Assembly (NCBI RefSeq): GCF_036088315.1
Contig: NZ_CP107996.1
Coordinates: forward strand, 6,251,001 to 6,315,000
Direction of reading: 5' to 3'
Source of the DNA: Streptomyces sp. NBC_00344
GTDB taxonomy: Bacteria; Actinomycetota; Actinomycetes; Streptomycetales; Streptomycetaceae
DNA: 64,000 nt
Shown: one piece after another, positions 1 through 8,484 of the stretch
Layout of the letters: the number at the start of each line of letters is the position of its first letter
Numbering within the stretch: position 1 is the stretch's first letter
Program-made: the position numbers and the translations under genes
The notes under the pieces: model-generated
What the model was told of the DNA's origin: nothing
The model's database searches: none
The model's input: the letters and a program-made list of their open reading frames with translations, nothing else

Positions 1-2
1 TC

Positions 3-488
3 GGGGCGGCCTGCCACGCGGGCCTGCTCGCCGCGACGGCGGAACTCGTCTGCTTCTGCGACTGCGACGCCTCACTGGATCCGGGTCTGCTGCCCGCTCT
101 CGTGCGCCGGGTCGCGGACGGCGAGGCGGATCTGGTGCTGGGACGCAGACGACCGTCGGAACACGGCGCTTGGCCCCTGCACGCGCGTGCGGGCAACCTC
201 GCGCTCTCCAGGATGCTGCACGCCCGTACCGGGGTGAGGCTGCGGGACCTGGGGCCGATGCGCGCGGCCCGCCGCGAGGCCCTGCTGGGCCTCGGGCTGA
301 CCGACCGGCGCAGCGGCTACCCGCTGCAGATGGTCGTACGGGCCGCGGACGCGGGCTGGCGGATCGCCGAACAGGATGTGCCGTATCTGCCGCGGACCGG
401 GAAATCGAAGGTCACCGGCACCTGGCGGGGCACCTGGCAGGCCGTTGGCGACATGCGCGCCGTGCTCGCCGAAGGCGCCACGCGATGA
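3..488 (+). CDS. Family 2 glycosyltransferase, C-terminal part
   Basis: The reading frame is open at the left edge, so only the last 161 residues are seen and the start lies outside the window. The fragment begins within the catalytic domain: an acidic CDCDAS stretch sits where GT-A family 2 enzymes carry the metal-binding DxD, followed by GRRRP, the GPMRAARREALL segment and the RSGYPLQMVVRAADAGW and GKSKVTGTWRGT blocks typical of dolichyl-phosphate-mannose-synthase-like enzymes. It should transfer a sugar from a nucleotide-sugar donor to a lipid or polymer acceptor; the acceptor is unknown. Its stop overlaps the next start (ATGA), so it is the upstream member of a translationally coupled operon. 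Confidence 0.85.
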   Translation, partial: GAACHAGLLAATAELVCFCDCDASLDPGLLPALVRRVADGEADLVLGRRRPSEHGAWPLHARAGNLALSRMLHARTGVRLRDLGPMRAARREALLGLGLTDRRSGYPLQMVVRAADAGWRIAEQDVPYLPRTGKSKVTGTWRGTWQAVGDMRAVLAEGATR

Positions 489-1114
489 CGACCCTGATCG
501 TGATCGCCAAGGAACCGCGGCCCGGCCGTGTGAAGACCCGGCTCACCCCGCCCTGCACACCCGACCAGGCGGCCCGGCTCGCGGCGGCGGCGCTCGCCGA
601 CACCCTGGAGACCATCGCGGCCTGTCCCGCGCGGCGCCGGCTTCTGGTGCTCGACGGGGCGCCGGGTGCGTGGCTGCCGCCCGGGTTCGAGGTGGTGCCG
701 CAGTGTGCGGGAGGTCTCGACGAACGGCTGGCCGCCGCCTTCGCGCTGTGCAGTGGGCCGGTCCTGCTCGTCGGCATGGACACTCCGCAGATCACCCCCG
801 AGCTGCTTGCTCCCGTGCTCGGACCCGGCGCCTGGGCCGGTTGCGGGGCGTGGTTCGGGCCGGCCGAGGACGGCGGTTTCTGGGCCCTCGGCCTCAAGGA
901 GCCCGCCCCCGAGCTGCTCCGCGGTGTCCCCATGTCGACACCGACGACCGGCGCCGTACAGCGCGCACGGCTGACCGGCGCCGGGCTCACCGTGCGCGAT
1001 CTGCCGGTACTGCGCGATGTCGACACCGCCGAGGACGTGCGGGCCGTGGCCGCCCTGATCCCCGGCAGCAGGTTCGCCGAAGCCGCCGCAGCGCACCTCG
1101 GAGTCCGTGGATGA
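485..1114 (+). CDS. DUF2064 / TIGR04282-type glycosyltransferase-like protein
   Basis: A 209-residue protein beginning with an IAKEPRPGRVKTRL motif, the N-terminal signature of the DUF2064 family, which has the nucleotidyltransferase-like GT-A fold also found in CofC and MobA. The central GMDTPQI corresponds to the metal- and nucleotide-binding acidic turn, and GPAEDGGFWALGL is the family's conserved second block. The start is chosen because ATG overlaps the upstream stop (ATGA) and its own stop overlaps the next start in the same way. Placed between a family 2 glycosyltransferase and a methyltransferase, it probably works on the same glycoconjugate. Its exact reaction is not established. Confidence 0.85.
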   Translation: MTTLIVIAKEPRPGRVKTRLTPPCTPDQAARLAAAALADTLETIAACPARRRLLVLDGAPGAWLPPGFEVVPQCAGGLDERLAAAFALCSGPVLLVGMDTPQITPELLAPVLGPGAWAGCGAWFGPAEDGGFWALGLKEPAPELLRGVPMSTPTTGAVQRARLTGAGLTVRDLPVLRDVDTAEDVRAVAALIPGSRFAEAAAAHLGVRG

Positions 1115-1836
1115 CCGCGCCGGTGAGGTCCCGCAGCTGGCAGGCCGATCCGTACACCGACGCACTGCGCACCGGCCGGGGCCCGCTCTTCTTGCGCAGG
1201 GACGACGGCTGGCTGCTTCCGCTGGACGTGGAACGCTGGTGCGCGAGCGCCGGTGGTGCGGACCTGTCGGTGCTCCGCAGGTGCGAGGGCGCCGTCCTCG
1301 ACATCGGCTGCGGGCCGGGGAGGATGGTCGCCGCACTGGCCGCGCTGGGCCACCGGGCGCTCGGCGTCGACGTCAGTCCGGCCGCCGTCGCCCGCACCGC
1401 CCGCGCGGGCGGTCCCGCGCTGTGCCGCTCGGTCTTCGAGCAACTGCCGGGGGAGGGGCGCTGGGACACGGCCCTCCTCATCGACGGGAATATCGGCATC
1501 GGCGGCGACCCGCAGGCGCTGCTGGCCCGCACCGCGCAACTCGTCGGCCCCACCGGTCTTCTGATCGCCGAGGCTGCCCCGGTGGACGTCGACGAATGCG
1601 TACGGGTGCGGGTCGACGACGGCCGGGGCAGCGCCGGAACAGGTTTTCCCTGGGCCAGGGTGGGGGTGAGCGCGCTCCTCCGCCGTGCCGATGCGGCCGG
1701 ATGGACGGTGGACGGGCAGTGGCAGGAGGAGGGGCGGCCCTTTGTCCTGCTGAGGCGGGGCGGCCGGGCCCGCGCCAACGCCGCGGCGCCCGGCAGCCGT
1801 ACGCTCTCCTTGAAGGCCCTGCCCGCGCAGGAATAG
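1111..1836 (+). CDS. Class I SAM-dependent methyltransferase
   Basis: A 241-residue protein with SAM-binding motif I (LDIGCGPGR, about residues 63-71), an acidic end to strand 2 (GVDVSP) and a Rossmann-fold continuation (LLIDGNIGIGGDP, then LIAEAAPVDVD). It is the third gene of a tightly coupled operon (ATGA overlap with the preceding gene). The order glycosyltransferase, DUF2064, methyltransferase is common in Streptomyces, and usually a molybdopterin oxidoreductase or epimerase follows; here the operon stops. The substrate cannot be told from sequence. The C-terminal tail after about residue 215 is Arg/Ala-rich and probably disordered. Confidence 0.88.
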   Translation: MTAPVRSRSWQADPYTDALRTGRGPLFLRRDDGWLLPLDVERWCASAGGADLSVLRRCEGAVLDIGCGPGRMVAALAALGHRALGVDVSPAAVARTARAGGPALCRSVFEQLPGEGRWDTALLIDGNIGIGGDPQALLARTAQLVGPTGLLIAEAAPVDVDECVRVRVDDGRGSAGTGFPWARVGVSALLRRADAAGWTVDGQWQEEGRPFVLLRRGGRARANAAAPGSRTLSLKALPAQE

Positions 1837-1986
1837 CCGGAACGGAGCGTGGCCCACCCGCACGTCGGCATCGGCGCCCGCGGCCGGACACCCGATCACG
1901 GGCTCCATGTCCGTACCCCCGTGCGAGGCCTTACGGTGGCCGTCCCGGATCACTTCGCCGACTGCTACTGCTGAGGAGCGCATCGG

Positions 1987-2964
1987 ATGGCCCTGTTCGA
2001 TCTCCCGCTGGACGAACTCCACCGTTATCGCTCACAGTCCGGTGAACCGGAGGATTTCGACCAGTTCTGGGCGAAGACACTGGCCGAAGCCAGGTCGCAT
2101 GACCTGGATGCCCGGTTCGAACCCGTCACCGACACGGGACTGAGCACGGTGGACGTCTTCGACGTCACGTTCGCCGGATACGGCGGCCACCCGGTGAAAG
2201 GCTGGTTCATCCTCCCCGCCGGCACGGTCGAACCGCTCCCCGTGGTGGTGCAGTTCATCGGTTACGGCGGCGGCCGCGGACTTCCGCACACTCATCTGCT
2301 CTGGCCCGCTGCCGGGTTCGCGCACTTCGTGATGGACACCCGTGGGCAAGGCAGCGGATGGGGCGGCGGAGACACCCCCGACCCCGTCGGCAGCGGACCC
2401 GCCTATCCCGGCTTCATGACCCGTGGCATCGATGACCCCGCCTCCTATTACTACCGACGGGTCTTCACCGACGCGGTACGCGCCGTGGAGGCGGCCAGGT
2501 CGCACGAGTCGGTCGACGCCACCCGCACCGCGGTGGTCGGCTCCAGCCAGGGGGGTGGCATCGCCATCGCGGTCGGCGGACTGGTCCCCGGCCTGGCCGC
2601 TGTGGCCCCCGATGTGCCGTTCCTGTGCGACTTCCCCAGGGCGACCACCATCACCGACCGTGATCCGTACCGTGAGATCGGCGGCTATCTCCGGACCCAC
2701 CGGGGCAGGGACGCCGCGGTGTACCGCACGCTGGCGTACTTCGACGGGGTCCACTTCGCGTCCAGGATCCGCTCTCCCGCGCTGTTCTCCGCCGCGCTGG
2801 AGGACGAGACCTGTCCGCCGTCGACGGTCTTCGCCGCGTACAACGCCTGCCCCGCCGATGACAAGCAGATCGAGGTCTACACCTTCAACGACCACGAGGG
2901 CGGCGGGCCCTTCCAGGACGCGGTGAAACTGCGCTGGCTTCCGCAACGGCTGGCGGCGGGCTGA
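1987..2964 (+). CDS. Acetyl xylan esterase / cephalosporin-C deacetylase family hydrolase
   Basis: A 325-residue alpha/beta hydrolase matching the usual AXE1/CAH length. The nucleophile elbow is GSSQGG (Ser187), the acid is probably Asp273 in ALEDETCPP, and the base is His303 in NDHEGGG, in the order and spacing of the Bacillus CAH enzyme. The DTRGQG segment at about 117-122 is another family hallmark. There is no signal peptide, so it should act in the cytoplasm, removing acetyl groups from imported acetylated xylo-oligosaccharides or related esters. The ATG is preceded by GAGGAG about 9 nt upstream. It stands alone between the methyltransferase operon and the ABC genes. Confidence 0.92.
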   Translation: MALFDLPLDELHRYRSQSGEPEDFDQFWAKTLAEARSHDLDARFEPVTDTGLSTVDVFDVTFAGYGGHPVKGWFILPAGTVEPLPVVVQFIGYGGGRGLPHTHLLWPAAGFAHFVMDTRGQGSGWGGGDTPDPVGSGPAYPGFMTRGIDDPASYYYRRVFTDAVRAVEAARSHESVDATRTAVVGSSQGGGIAIAVGGLVPGLAAVAPDVPFLCDFPRATTITDRDPYREIGGYLRTHRGRDAAVYRTLAYFDGVHFASRIRSPALFSAALEDETCPPSTVFAAYNACPADDKQIEVYTFNDHEGGGPFQDAVKLRWLPQRLAAG

Positions 2965-3023
2965 ACCGGCAGGCGGTGTCACCGCGTTCCCGGCCGGTGA
3001 CCGGAGCCGTCGGAGCCTGCACG

Positions 3024-3029
3024 TAGGGT
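3024..3029 (+). promoter_or_regulatory. -10 box TAGGGT, leaderless promoter of the ABC operon
   Basis: TAGGGT ends 7 nt before the ATG at 3037, placing the predicted transcription start on the start codon itself. This favours ATG 3037 over the in-frame GTG at 3031. No good -35 consensus is visible. Confidence 0.5.
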
Positions 3030-3036
3030 CGTGAAC

Positions 3037-4788
3037 ATGTCTGTTGCACATACGGATCCGGGGACCCCGGACAGCCGGAGCGCGGCGCGGTATCTGTGGT
3101 GGCTGGTCAACAGCCAGCGCCGCAGGGTCATGGCAGGTGCGCTGTTCGGCAGCGTGTGGATGGCGCTGCTCGCGCTGCCTCCCTATCTGCTGTCGCGCGC
3201 GATCGACGACGGGCTCCAGCCGGGACACTCCGGCACGCTGCTGCGCTGGGTCGCCGCGCTCTTCGGTGTCGGCGTGCTGAACGCCTGGCTGAGCATCATG
3301 CGGCACCGCACGATGACCAGAGTGCGGATGGACGCCTCCTTCCGCACGGTCGGGGTCGTGGTACGCCACGCCACCCGGCTCGGGGCTTCGCTGCCGGGGC
3401 GGGTCGCGTCGGGGGAGGTCGTCACGATCGGTGGCAGCGATGTTTCGCGGATCAGCGAGACGCTGACCGTGACCGGTCCCGGCGTCGGCGCCGTGGTGGC
3501 CTATGTCGTGGTCGCGGGGCTGCTGTTCTCGGTCTCGCCGCTGCTCATGGTGGTGCTCCTGCTCGGCGTGCCACTGCTTGCCGTGCTGGTGGGGCCGCTG
3601 CTCGGACGACTGCAGGGCGCCGAGGCCGGATACCGCGAACGGCAGAGCGAACTCGCCGCCCTCATCGCGGACCTGGTGGGCGGGCTGCGGGTGCTCGGCG
3701 GACTCGGCGGAAAGGGTCTGTACGCCGACCGGTACCGGCGTCGTTCGCAGGCGCTGAAGGCCGAGGGCTACCGGGTGGGCGGGGTGGCCAGCTGGATCCA
3801 GGCGCTCGGTGTGGGCCTGCCCGCTCTGTTCCTGGCCACGGTGACCTGGCTGGCCGCCCGGATGGCGGCCGAAGGGATCATCACGGCCGGGCAACTCGTA
3901 GCGGTCTACGGCTATGTGGCGGTGCTCGTGGTGCCGGTGGCGGCTTTCATCGAAGGCGGTTACGGCATTACCCGGGGGCTGGTCGCCGCCCGCCGAGTGG
4001 TGCGATTCCTCAGTCTCGAGCCGGACCCCACGAGGACCGGGGGCACCAGGGACGCACCGGACACGGCGTCGGTGCTGCGCGATCCGGAGTCCGGTGTGGA
4101 GGTGGTCCCCGGTCTGCTCACCGCGCTGGTCAGTGCCCGTCCCGCCGAGACCGCCGCCGTGGTCGACCGCCTGGGCCGGCTCACCGCGTCGGACGCCACC
4201 TGGGGCGGAGTCCGGCTGGACGACGTGGATCCGGTGCAACTGCGTGAGCGGATTCTCGTCGCGGACAACGAGGCGGACCTGTTCGCCGGGACGCTCGGGG
4301 AGGTTGTCGGGGGACGGACGGGCCGGGACGAGGCGTCCATGGCCCGCGCTCTCCACACGGCGGTGGCAGAGGACATCGTCACCGCGCTGCCGGGCGGTCA
4401 GGCATCTCAGGTCGACGCACAGGGCCGCAACCTGTCCGGCGGACAGCGCCAGCGGATCAGGCTGGCCCGAGCGTTGCTGGCCGACCCCGGCGTACTGCTG
4501 GCGGTCGAACCGACGTCGGCGGTCGACGCCCATACCGAGGGGGCCGTCGCGGACCGGCTGCGGGCGGCCCGCACCGATCGCACCACGCTCGTCACCACCA
4601 CATCCCCGGTCATGCTCGAAGGAGCGGACATCGTGTACTACCTCGTCGACGGGGTGACCGCCGCAGTCGGCAGCCACAGCGACCTGCTGCGTGACGAACC
4701 GGGCTACCGGGCACTGGTGGCCCGGAGCGCCGGTGAAGCGGACACCGAGGACGACACCCGCGGGATGCCGAAGGCGGTGGCACGATGA
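3037..4788 (+). CDS. ABC exporter half-transporter with degenerate ATP-binding domain (subunit 1)
   Basis: About 583 residues: six membrane helices in the first 320, then a nucleotide-binding domain. The NBD keeps a perfect ABC signature LSGGQRQR and the SAVD D-loop, but nearly every nucleotide-contacting motif is lost: the Walker A loop is replaced by VSARPAETAA, the Q-loop glutamine by Asn (ADNEADLF), the Walker B aspartate by Val (LLAVEPTSAVD), and the H-loop histidine by Ser/Thr. The catalytic-position Glu remains. It therefore probably cannot bind ATP with its own Walker A and serves as the signature-donating partner of the downstream subunit, whose start overlaps this stop (ATGA). Substrate unknown; export of a drug, lipid or peptide is the family norm. 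Confidence 0.92.
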   Translation: MSVAHTDPGTPDSRSAARYLWWLVNSQRRRVMAGALFGSVWMALLALPPYLLSRAIDDGLQPGHSGTLLRWVAALFGVGVLNAWLSIMRHRTMTRVRMDASFRTVGVVVRHATRLGASLPGRVASGEVVTIGGSDVSRISETLTVTGPGVGAVVAYVVVAGLLFSVSPLLMVVLLLGVPLLAVLVGPLLGRLQGAEAGYRERQSELAALIADLVGGLRVLGGLGGKGLYADRYRRRSQALKAEGYRVGGVASWIQALGVGLPALFLATVTWLAARMAAEGIITAGQLVAVYGYVAVLVVPVAAFIEGGYGITRGLVAARRVVRFLSLEPDPTRTGGTRDAPDTASVLRDPESGVEVVPGLLTALVSARPAETAAVVDRLGRLTASDATWGGVRLDDVDPVQLRERILVADNEADLFAGTLGEVVGGRTGRDEASMARALHTAVAEDIVTALPGGQASQVDAQGRNLSGGQRQRIRLARALLADPGVLLAVEPTSAVDAHTEGAVADRLRAARTDRTTLVTTTSPVMLEGADIVYYLVDGVTAAVGSHSDLLRDEPGYRALVARSAGEADTEDDTRGMPKAVAR

Positions 4789-6542
4789 GCGGCGGTCTCC
4801 CGGTCGCCGAGCGGCGTACGGTGCGTCGCACCGCCGCGCGGCTGATCCGCCTGGAAATCCGCACCTTCATCGCTGTCATCGCACTCAACGCGCTCGCCGC
4901 CGCTGCCGGACTCGCGGGGCCGTGGCTGCTCGGACGGATCATCGACCGGGTCAAGGCGGGCGATGACGTCGCTGCCGTCGACCGGCTCGCCCTCGCGATC
5001 CTGCTGTTCGCCCTGGCCGAGCTGGTGCTGACCCGGTTCGCCCGCAGTCTCGCCTACCGCTTCGGCGAGCGCACATCGGCACGGGTCCGCGAGCAGTTCG
5101 TCGAACGGGCGCTCGCCCTGCCGGTCTCGGTGGTGGAACGCGCCGGCACCGGCGACCTCACGGTCCGCGGCACCGTCGACGTAGCCACCATCGGCACGAC
5201 CATGCGCGACGCCGCACCCGAGGTCTTCATCGCCGCGGTCCAGTCACTGTTCATCCTCGGCGCGGTCTTCGCGGTGAACCCGTTGCTCGGCTGCTGCGGA
5301 GTCCTCGGGCTGACAGGTATCGGGTGGGCAGCGCGCTGGTATCTGCGCAGGGCCCGGAGCGCGTATCTCGCCGAGGGCGCTGCCCACTCCGCGCTCACCG
5401 AAGTGCTCACCTCCACAGCGGCCGGCGCGCGCACGGTGGACGCGCTCGGGCTGGAGCAGCTCCGGATCGACGCGTGCGACCGGGCTGTCGGCACCTGGCG
5501 GGATGCCAGGACACGCACTCTCTTCCTGCGCACGGTTCTCTTCCCCGCCGTGGACATCTCGTATCTGCTGCCGGTCGCCGGGGTGCTGCTGCTCGGCGGC
5601 GTACTGCACGACCGCGGAGCGGTGACCATCGGCGAGGTGGTCGCATCGGCGCTGTATCTGCGCCAGTTGTCGTCGCCGCTCGACATCGTCCTGCAGTGGA
5701 TGGAACAACTGCAGAGCAGCGGAGCGGCCTTCGCCCGGGTCGAGGGGGTGGCTCCGGCCTCGCCCGCAACCGGGCCGGCCCACGCCGGTGAGCCCGTGGA
5801 CGACCGGATCGAGCTGGCCGGGGTCCACTACGCGTACGACGGCGGGCGGGACGTACTGCACGGCGTCGATCTGACCGTGCACCCGGGCGAACGCCTGGCG
5901 GTGGTCGGCCCCTCCGGGGCGGGGAAATCAACCCTCGGCAGGCTGCTGGCGGGCGTCGACGCCCCTCGTGCCGGCACCGTCACCGTCGGCGGGGTGCCCC
6001 TCGCGGGGCTGGCGCCGGGGCAGCTGCGCCGCCAGGTCGTGCTGGTCACTCAGGAGCACCATGTCTTCATGGGCACGGTCAAGGACAATCTGCTGATCGC
6101 GGCACCCACCGCAGCGGATGCCGAACTGGCGGCGGCGCTCGACTCCGTGGGCGCGGACTGGGCGGCGGCGCTCCCGGACGGGCTGGACACCGGACTGGGC
6201 GCGGGCGGTCTCCGGCTCGACGGCGCGCAGTCCCAGCAACTCGCCCTGGCCCGTGTCGTACTGGCCGATCCGCACACCCTGATACTCGACGAGGCGACCG
6301 CACTTCTCGACCCGACGACAGCACGGCACACGGAGCGCGCGCTGGCCGCCGTTCTCGAAAACCGTACGGTCATCGCCATCGCCCACCGCCTGCACACCGC
6401 CCATGACGCGGACCGGGTGGCTGTCATGGCAGAGGGCCGCCTTGCCGAACTCGGCACCCACGACGAGCTGGTGGCTGACGGCGGAGCGTACTGCGCACTC
6501 TGGAACGCCTGGCACGGCGCGCCCCGGGACGGCGTCGGCTGA
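4785..6542 (+). CDS. ABC exporter half-transporter, ATP-hydrolysing partner (subunit 2)
   Basis: 585 residues with six predicted membrane helices (about 25-310) and a C-terminal ATPase domain. Walker A GPSGAGKST (375-383), Q-loop VTQEHH (Gln423), Walker B LILDEAT (about 499-505) and the H-loop IAIAHRL are all intact, but the ABC signature is degraded to LDGAQSQQ (about 478-485). This is the exact complement of the upstream subunit, so the dimer should have one complete ATP site (this Walker A/B with the partner's LSGGQ) and one dead site. Four-base overlap with the upstream gene supports equimolar translation. Export function is inferred from the type I exporter fold; the cargo is unknown. 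Confidence 0.94.
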   Translation: MSGGLPVAERRTVRRTAARLIRLEIRTFIAVIALNALAAAAGLAGPWLLGRIIDRVKAGDDVAAVDRLALAILLFALAELVLTRFARSLAYRFGERTSARVREQFVERALALPVSVVERAGTGDLTVRGTVDVATIGTTMRDAAPEVFIAAVQSLFILGAVFAVNPLLGCCGVLGLTGIGWAARWYLRRARSAYLAEGAAHSALTEVLTSTAAGARTVDALGLEQLRIDACDRAVGTWRDARTRTLFLRTVLFPAVDISYLLPVAGVLLLGGVLHDRGAVTIGEVVASALYLRQLSSPLDIVLQWMEQLQSSGAAFARVEGVAPASPATGPAHAGEPVDDRIELAGVHYAYDGGRDVLHGVDLTVHPGERLAVVGPSGAGKSTLGRLLAGVDAPRAGTVTVGGVPLAGLAPGQLRRQVVLVTQEHHVFMGTVKDNLLIAAPTAADAELAAALDSVGADWAAALPDGLDTGLGAGGLRLDGAQSQQLALARVVLADPHTLILDEATALLDPTTARHTERALAAVLENRTVIAIAHRLHTAHDADRVAVMAEGRLAELGTHDELVADGGAYCALWNAWHGAPRDGVG

Positions 6543-6634
6543 CCGGGGCCGGGGCCGTTCCGGCGGAGGGCGCGCCGACAGGAGACCGGCGCCCGACGGG
6601 AAAGGGGTGGGACCCGGGACGCCGGCGCGGCGGC

Positions 6635-6958
6635 TCACTCCATCAGGAAGACCTGTTCTCCCCGCGTCCACCAGTCGCCGGGAGCCGCCTCGGGAACCGG
6701 CTGCTGACAGGGGTCGGTGAGGGTCCACCACTCCCGGGTCGCCTCGTCCTGAGCCATGGCGGCAAGATCAGCGGCCAGGTCCTGCCCGTGGTACTCGAAG
6801 TAGCTGAAGAGCCGGTCACCGAGCAGATGGATCGAGTAGTTGGCGATGTGACTCGTGCGCAGCCGGGCCAGCACGGGTTCGGGGACGGCGCGGTGCAGCT
6901 CCCGGTATTCGGCCAGCTTCTCCGGTCGCACCTTGATCACCTGCGCGATGCGCTGCAT
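6635..6958 (-). CDS. L-rhamnose mutarotase family protein (RhaM-like)
   Basis: A 107-residue ferredoxin-like (dimeric alpha/beta barrel) protein of the RhaM/DUF718 family, close to the usual 104 residues. The residues aligned with the E. coli RhaM active site are present at the same positions: Tyr18 and His22 in EYRELH, and the WW pair at 77-78. It would speed anomer exchange of L-rhamnose or a similar 6-deoxysugar. No rhamnose kinase, isomerase or transporter lies nearby, so its sugar is uncertain. It converges with the ABC operon across about 90 bp and ends in VFLME. The start ATG follows a weak ribosome site. Confidence 0.88.
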   Translation of the reverse strand: MQRIAQVIKVRPEKLAEYRELHRAVPEPVLARLRTSHIANYSIHLLGDRLFSYFEYHGQDLAADLAAMAQDEATREWWTLTDPCQQPVPEAAPGDWWTRGEQVFLME

Positions 6959-7245
6959 GGGGCGCCCCCTCGTAGACCGGGTGGTTCTTCCGGCGGAACC
7001 TACAGAAGAACCGGGGGAGGGGGAACCCTCAGGTCGTCCCCCGACGCGGTCCACCCGCATATGGTCCTGCCCGGAAAGCCGGGGCACGGCTGAGCGGTGC
7101 CGCCCGCCCCGGACCGGCCTTCGGGTTGCCGGCGACCCCATCGGTGTTCGCCGGCCGGCCCGAAGCGGCCGCTCGCCATGGTGATCGGATGCTGTCGGTA
7201 CGGAACGCGGCGGTGGGCCGCCGGGGTGGCGACCCACCACGCAGT

Positions 7246-8337
7246 TCAGACCGAGCGGTGGTACTGCTGCGGTACGTGCACATCGCTGCCGAGCTCGCGG
7301 GCGGCGAGGCGGGCCCACGAGGGGTTGCGGAGCAGCTCCCGACCGAGCAGGACCGCGTCCGCCTCGCCGTTGGAGAGGATCTTCTCGGCCTGCTCCGTCT
7401 CGGTGATCATGCCGACTGCGGCCACCGGCAGCGAGGTCTCCGCCTTGACACGTGCGGCGAAAGGCACCTGGTAGCCGGGGCCGGCCGGGATGCGGACCCG
7501 CGCCGCGTTGCCGCCCGACGACACGTCCAGCAGGTCCACGCCGTGTTCCTTGAGCAGCGGAGCGAGGCGGACCGTGTCATCGGGTGTCCAGCCGCCTTCG
7601 TCCAGCCAGTCGGTTGCGGAGATCCGGAAGAACAGGGGCAGCTCCTCGGGCCACACCGAGCGGACCGCGTCGACGACTTCCAGCGTGAACCTGACGCGGT
7701 TCTCGAAGCTGCCGCCGTACTCATCGGTCCGGTGGTTGCTGTGCGGAGAGAGGAATTCGCCCAGGAGATAGCCGTGCGCACCATGGATCTCGGCGACTTC
7801 GAAGCCGGCGTCGAGCGCCCGCCGGGCGGCATCGGCGAACTGAGCCACGATGTGCTTGATCTCAGGTGCCGTCAGCTCGGCCGGGACGTGGTGGCCCTCC
7901 TCGAAGGGGAGAGCGCTGGGAGCGACCGGCTGCCAGCCGCCCTGCTCGGCGCCCACCGGACCGCCGCCGTTCCACGGTCGGTCGGTGGACGCCTTCCGTC
8001 CGGCGTGTGCCAGCTGGATGCCCGCGACCGTGCCCTGCCCCTTGAGGAAGTCCGTGATCCGGCGGAGCGAAGCGGCCTGGGTGTCGTTCCAGATACCGAG
8101 GTCCGCGGGGCTGATGCGGCCCTCAGGGCTGACGGCTGTCGCCTCGACGATGACCAGGCCGGTGCCTCCCGCGGCGCGCGCGGTGTAGTGCGAGAAATGC
8201 CAGTCGTTCGCGGCACCCGTGCCCGGCCCGGAGGTGTCGGCCGAGTACTGGCACATGGGCGGCATCCACACACGGTTGGGGATGGTCAGCGACCGCAGGG
8301 TGTAAGGCTCGAAGAGGGCGCTCACGACAGGCTCCAT
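7246..8337 (-). CDS. Old yellow enzyme family NADH:flavin oxidoreductase (YqjM-like)
   Basis: 363-residue FMN-dependent TIM-barrel reductase. Family marks in order: MPPMCQYSA near the N terminus, IQLAHAGRKAS, the HGAHGYLLGEFLSPHSN active-site block and the DEYGGSFENRVRF segment, with a C-terminal ADAVLLGRELL flavin phosphate site. Members reduce activated C=C bonds of enones, quinones and nitro-compounds with NAD(P)H and are usually induced by electrophiles. It is transcribed divergently from an ArsR-type regulator. The intergenic region holds two identical-arm inverted repeats, one lying on this gene's likely -10 box, so repression by that regulator is the natural reading. Confidence 0.95.
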   Translation of the reverse strand: MEPVVSALFEPYTLRSLTIPNRVWMPPMCQYSADTSGPGTGAANDWHFSHYTARAAGGTGLVIVEATAVSPEGRISPADLGIWNDTQAASLRRITDFLKGQGTVAGIQLAHAGRKASTDRPWNGGGPVGAEQGGWQPVAPSALPFEEGHHVPAELTAPEIKHIVAQFADAARRALDAGFEVAEIHGAHGYLLGEFLSPHSNHRTDEYGGSFENRVRFTLEVVDAVRSVWPEELPLFFRISATDWLDEGGWTPDDTVRLAPLLKEHGVDLLDVSSGGNAARVRIPAGPGYQVPFAARVKAETSLPVAAVGMITETEQAEKILSNGEADAVLLGRELLRNPSWARLAARELGSDVHVPQQYHRSV

Positions 8338-8361
8338 TCACGACGGTGTCGGGACGCCTCG

Positions 8362-8377
8362 TACGATACCTTTCGTA
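8362..8377. promoter_or_regulatory. Operator site 1, TACGA-N6-TCGTA
   Basis: A perfect 5-bp inverted repeat with a 6-bp spacer. On the minus strand it overlaps a TATCGT -10 box whose TTGACA -35 lies at 8388-8393 (19-bp spacer), the probable promoter of the reductase gene. A second identical-arm site lies 34 bp away centre to centre. Confidence 0.65.
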
Positions 8378-8387
8378 ATACGGCGAA

Positions 8388-8393
8388 TGTCAA
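8388..8393 (-). promoter_or_regulatory. -35 box TTGACA of the reductase promoter
   Basis: Perfect TTGACA on the minus strand, 19 bp upstream of TATCGT (8363-8368), which falls inside operator 1. It lies between the two operator repeats. Confidence 0.5.
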
Positions 8394-8395
8394 AC

Positions 8396-8411
8396 TACGA
8401 TTAACCTCGTA
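8396..8411. promoter_or_regulatory. Operator site 2, TACGA-N6-TCGTA
   Basis: Same arms and spacing as the site at 8362-8377 but a different spacer (TTAACC). It overlaps TACAAT at 8410-8415, a plausible -10 for the plus-strand regulator gene, which suggests autoregulation. Confidence 0.65.
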
Positions 8412-8484
8412 CAATGAGCACCCGGAGCCGAGCGGGTGCCCCGTTCCGGGGTGGTCATCGCAAACCGAGCGAAGGGGAGCCGGC

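Noticed and set aside
2032..4677. Very long minus-strand open frame (over 880 codons) antisense to the esterase and ABC genes
   Set aside because: Low-complexity, Arg/Gly/His-rich translation with no domain or ribosome site; a shadow of strong third-position GC bias in the plus-strand genes.
3031..6542. ABC genes plus nearby esterase and methyltransferase as a secondary-metabolite cluster
   Set aside because: No core biosynthetic gene (PKS, NRPS, terpene cyclase, RiPP precursor) is present, and the genes have separate promoters.
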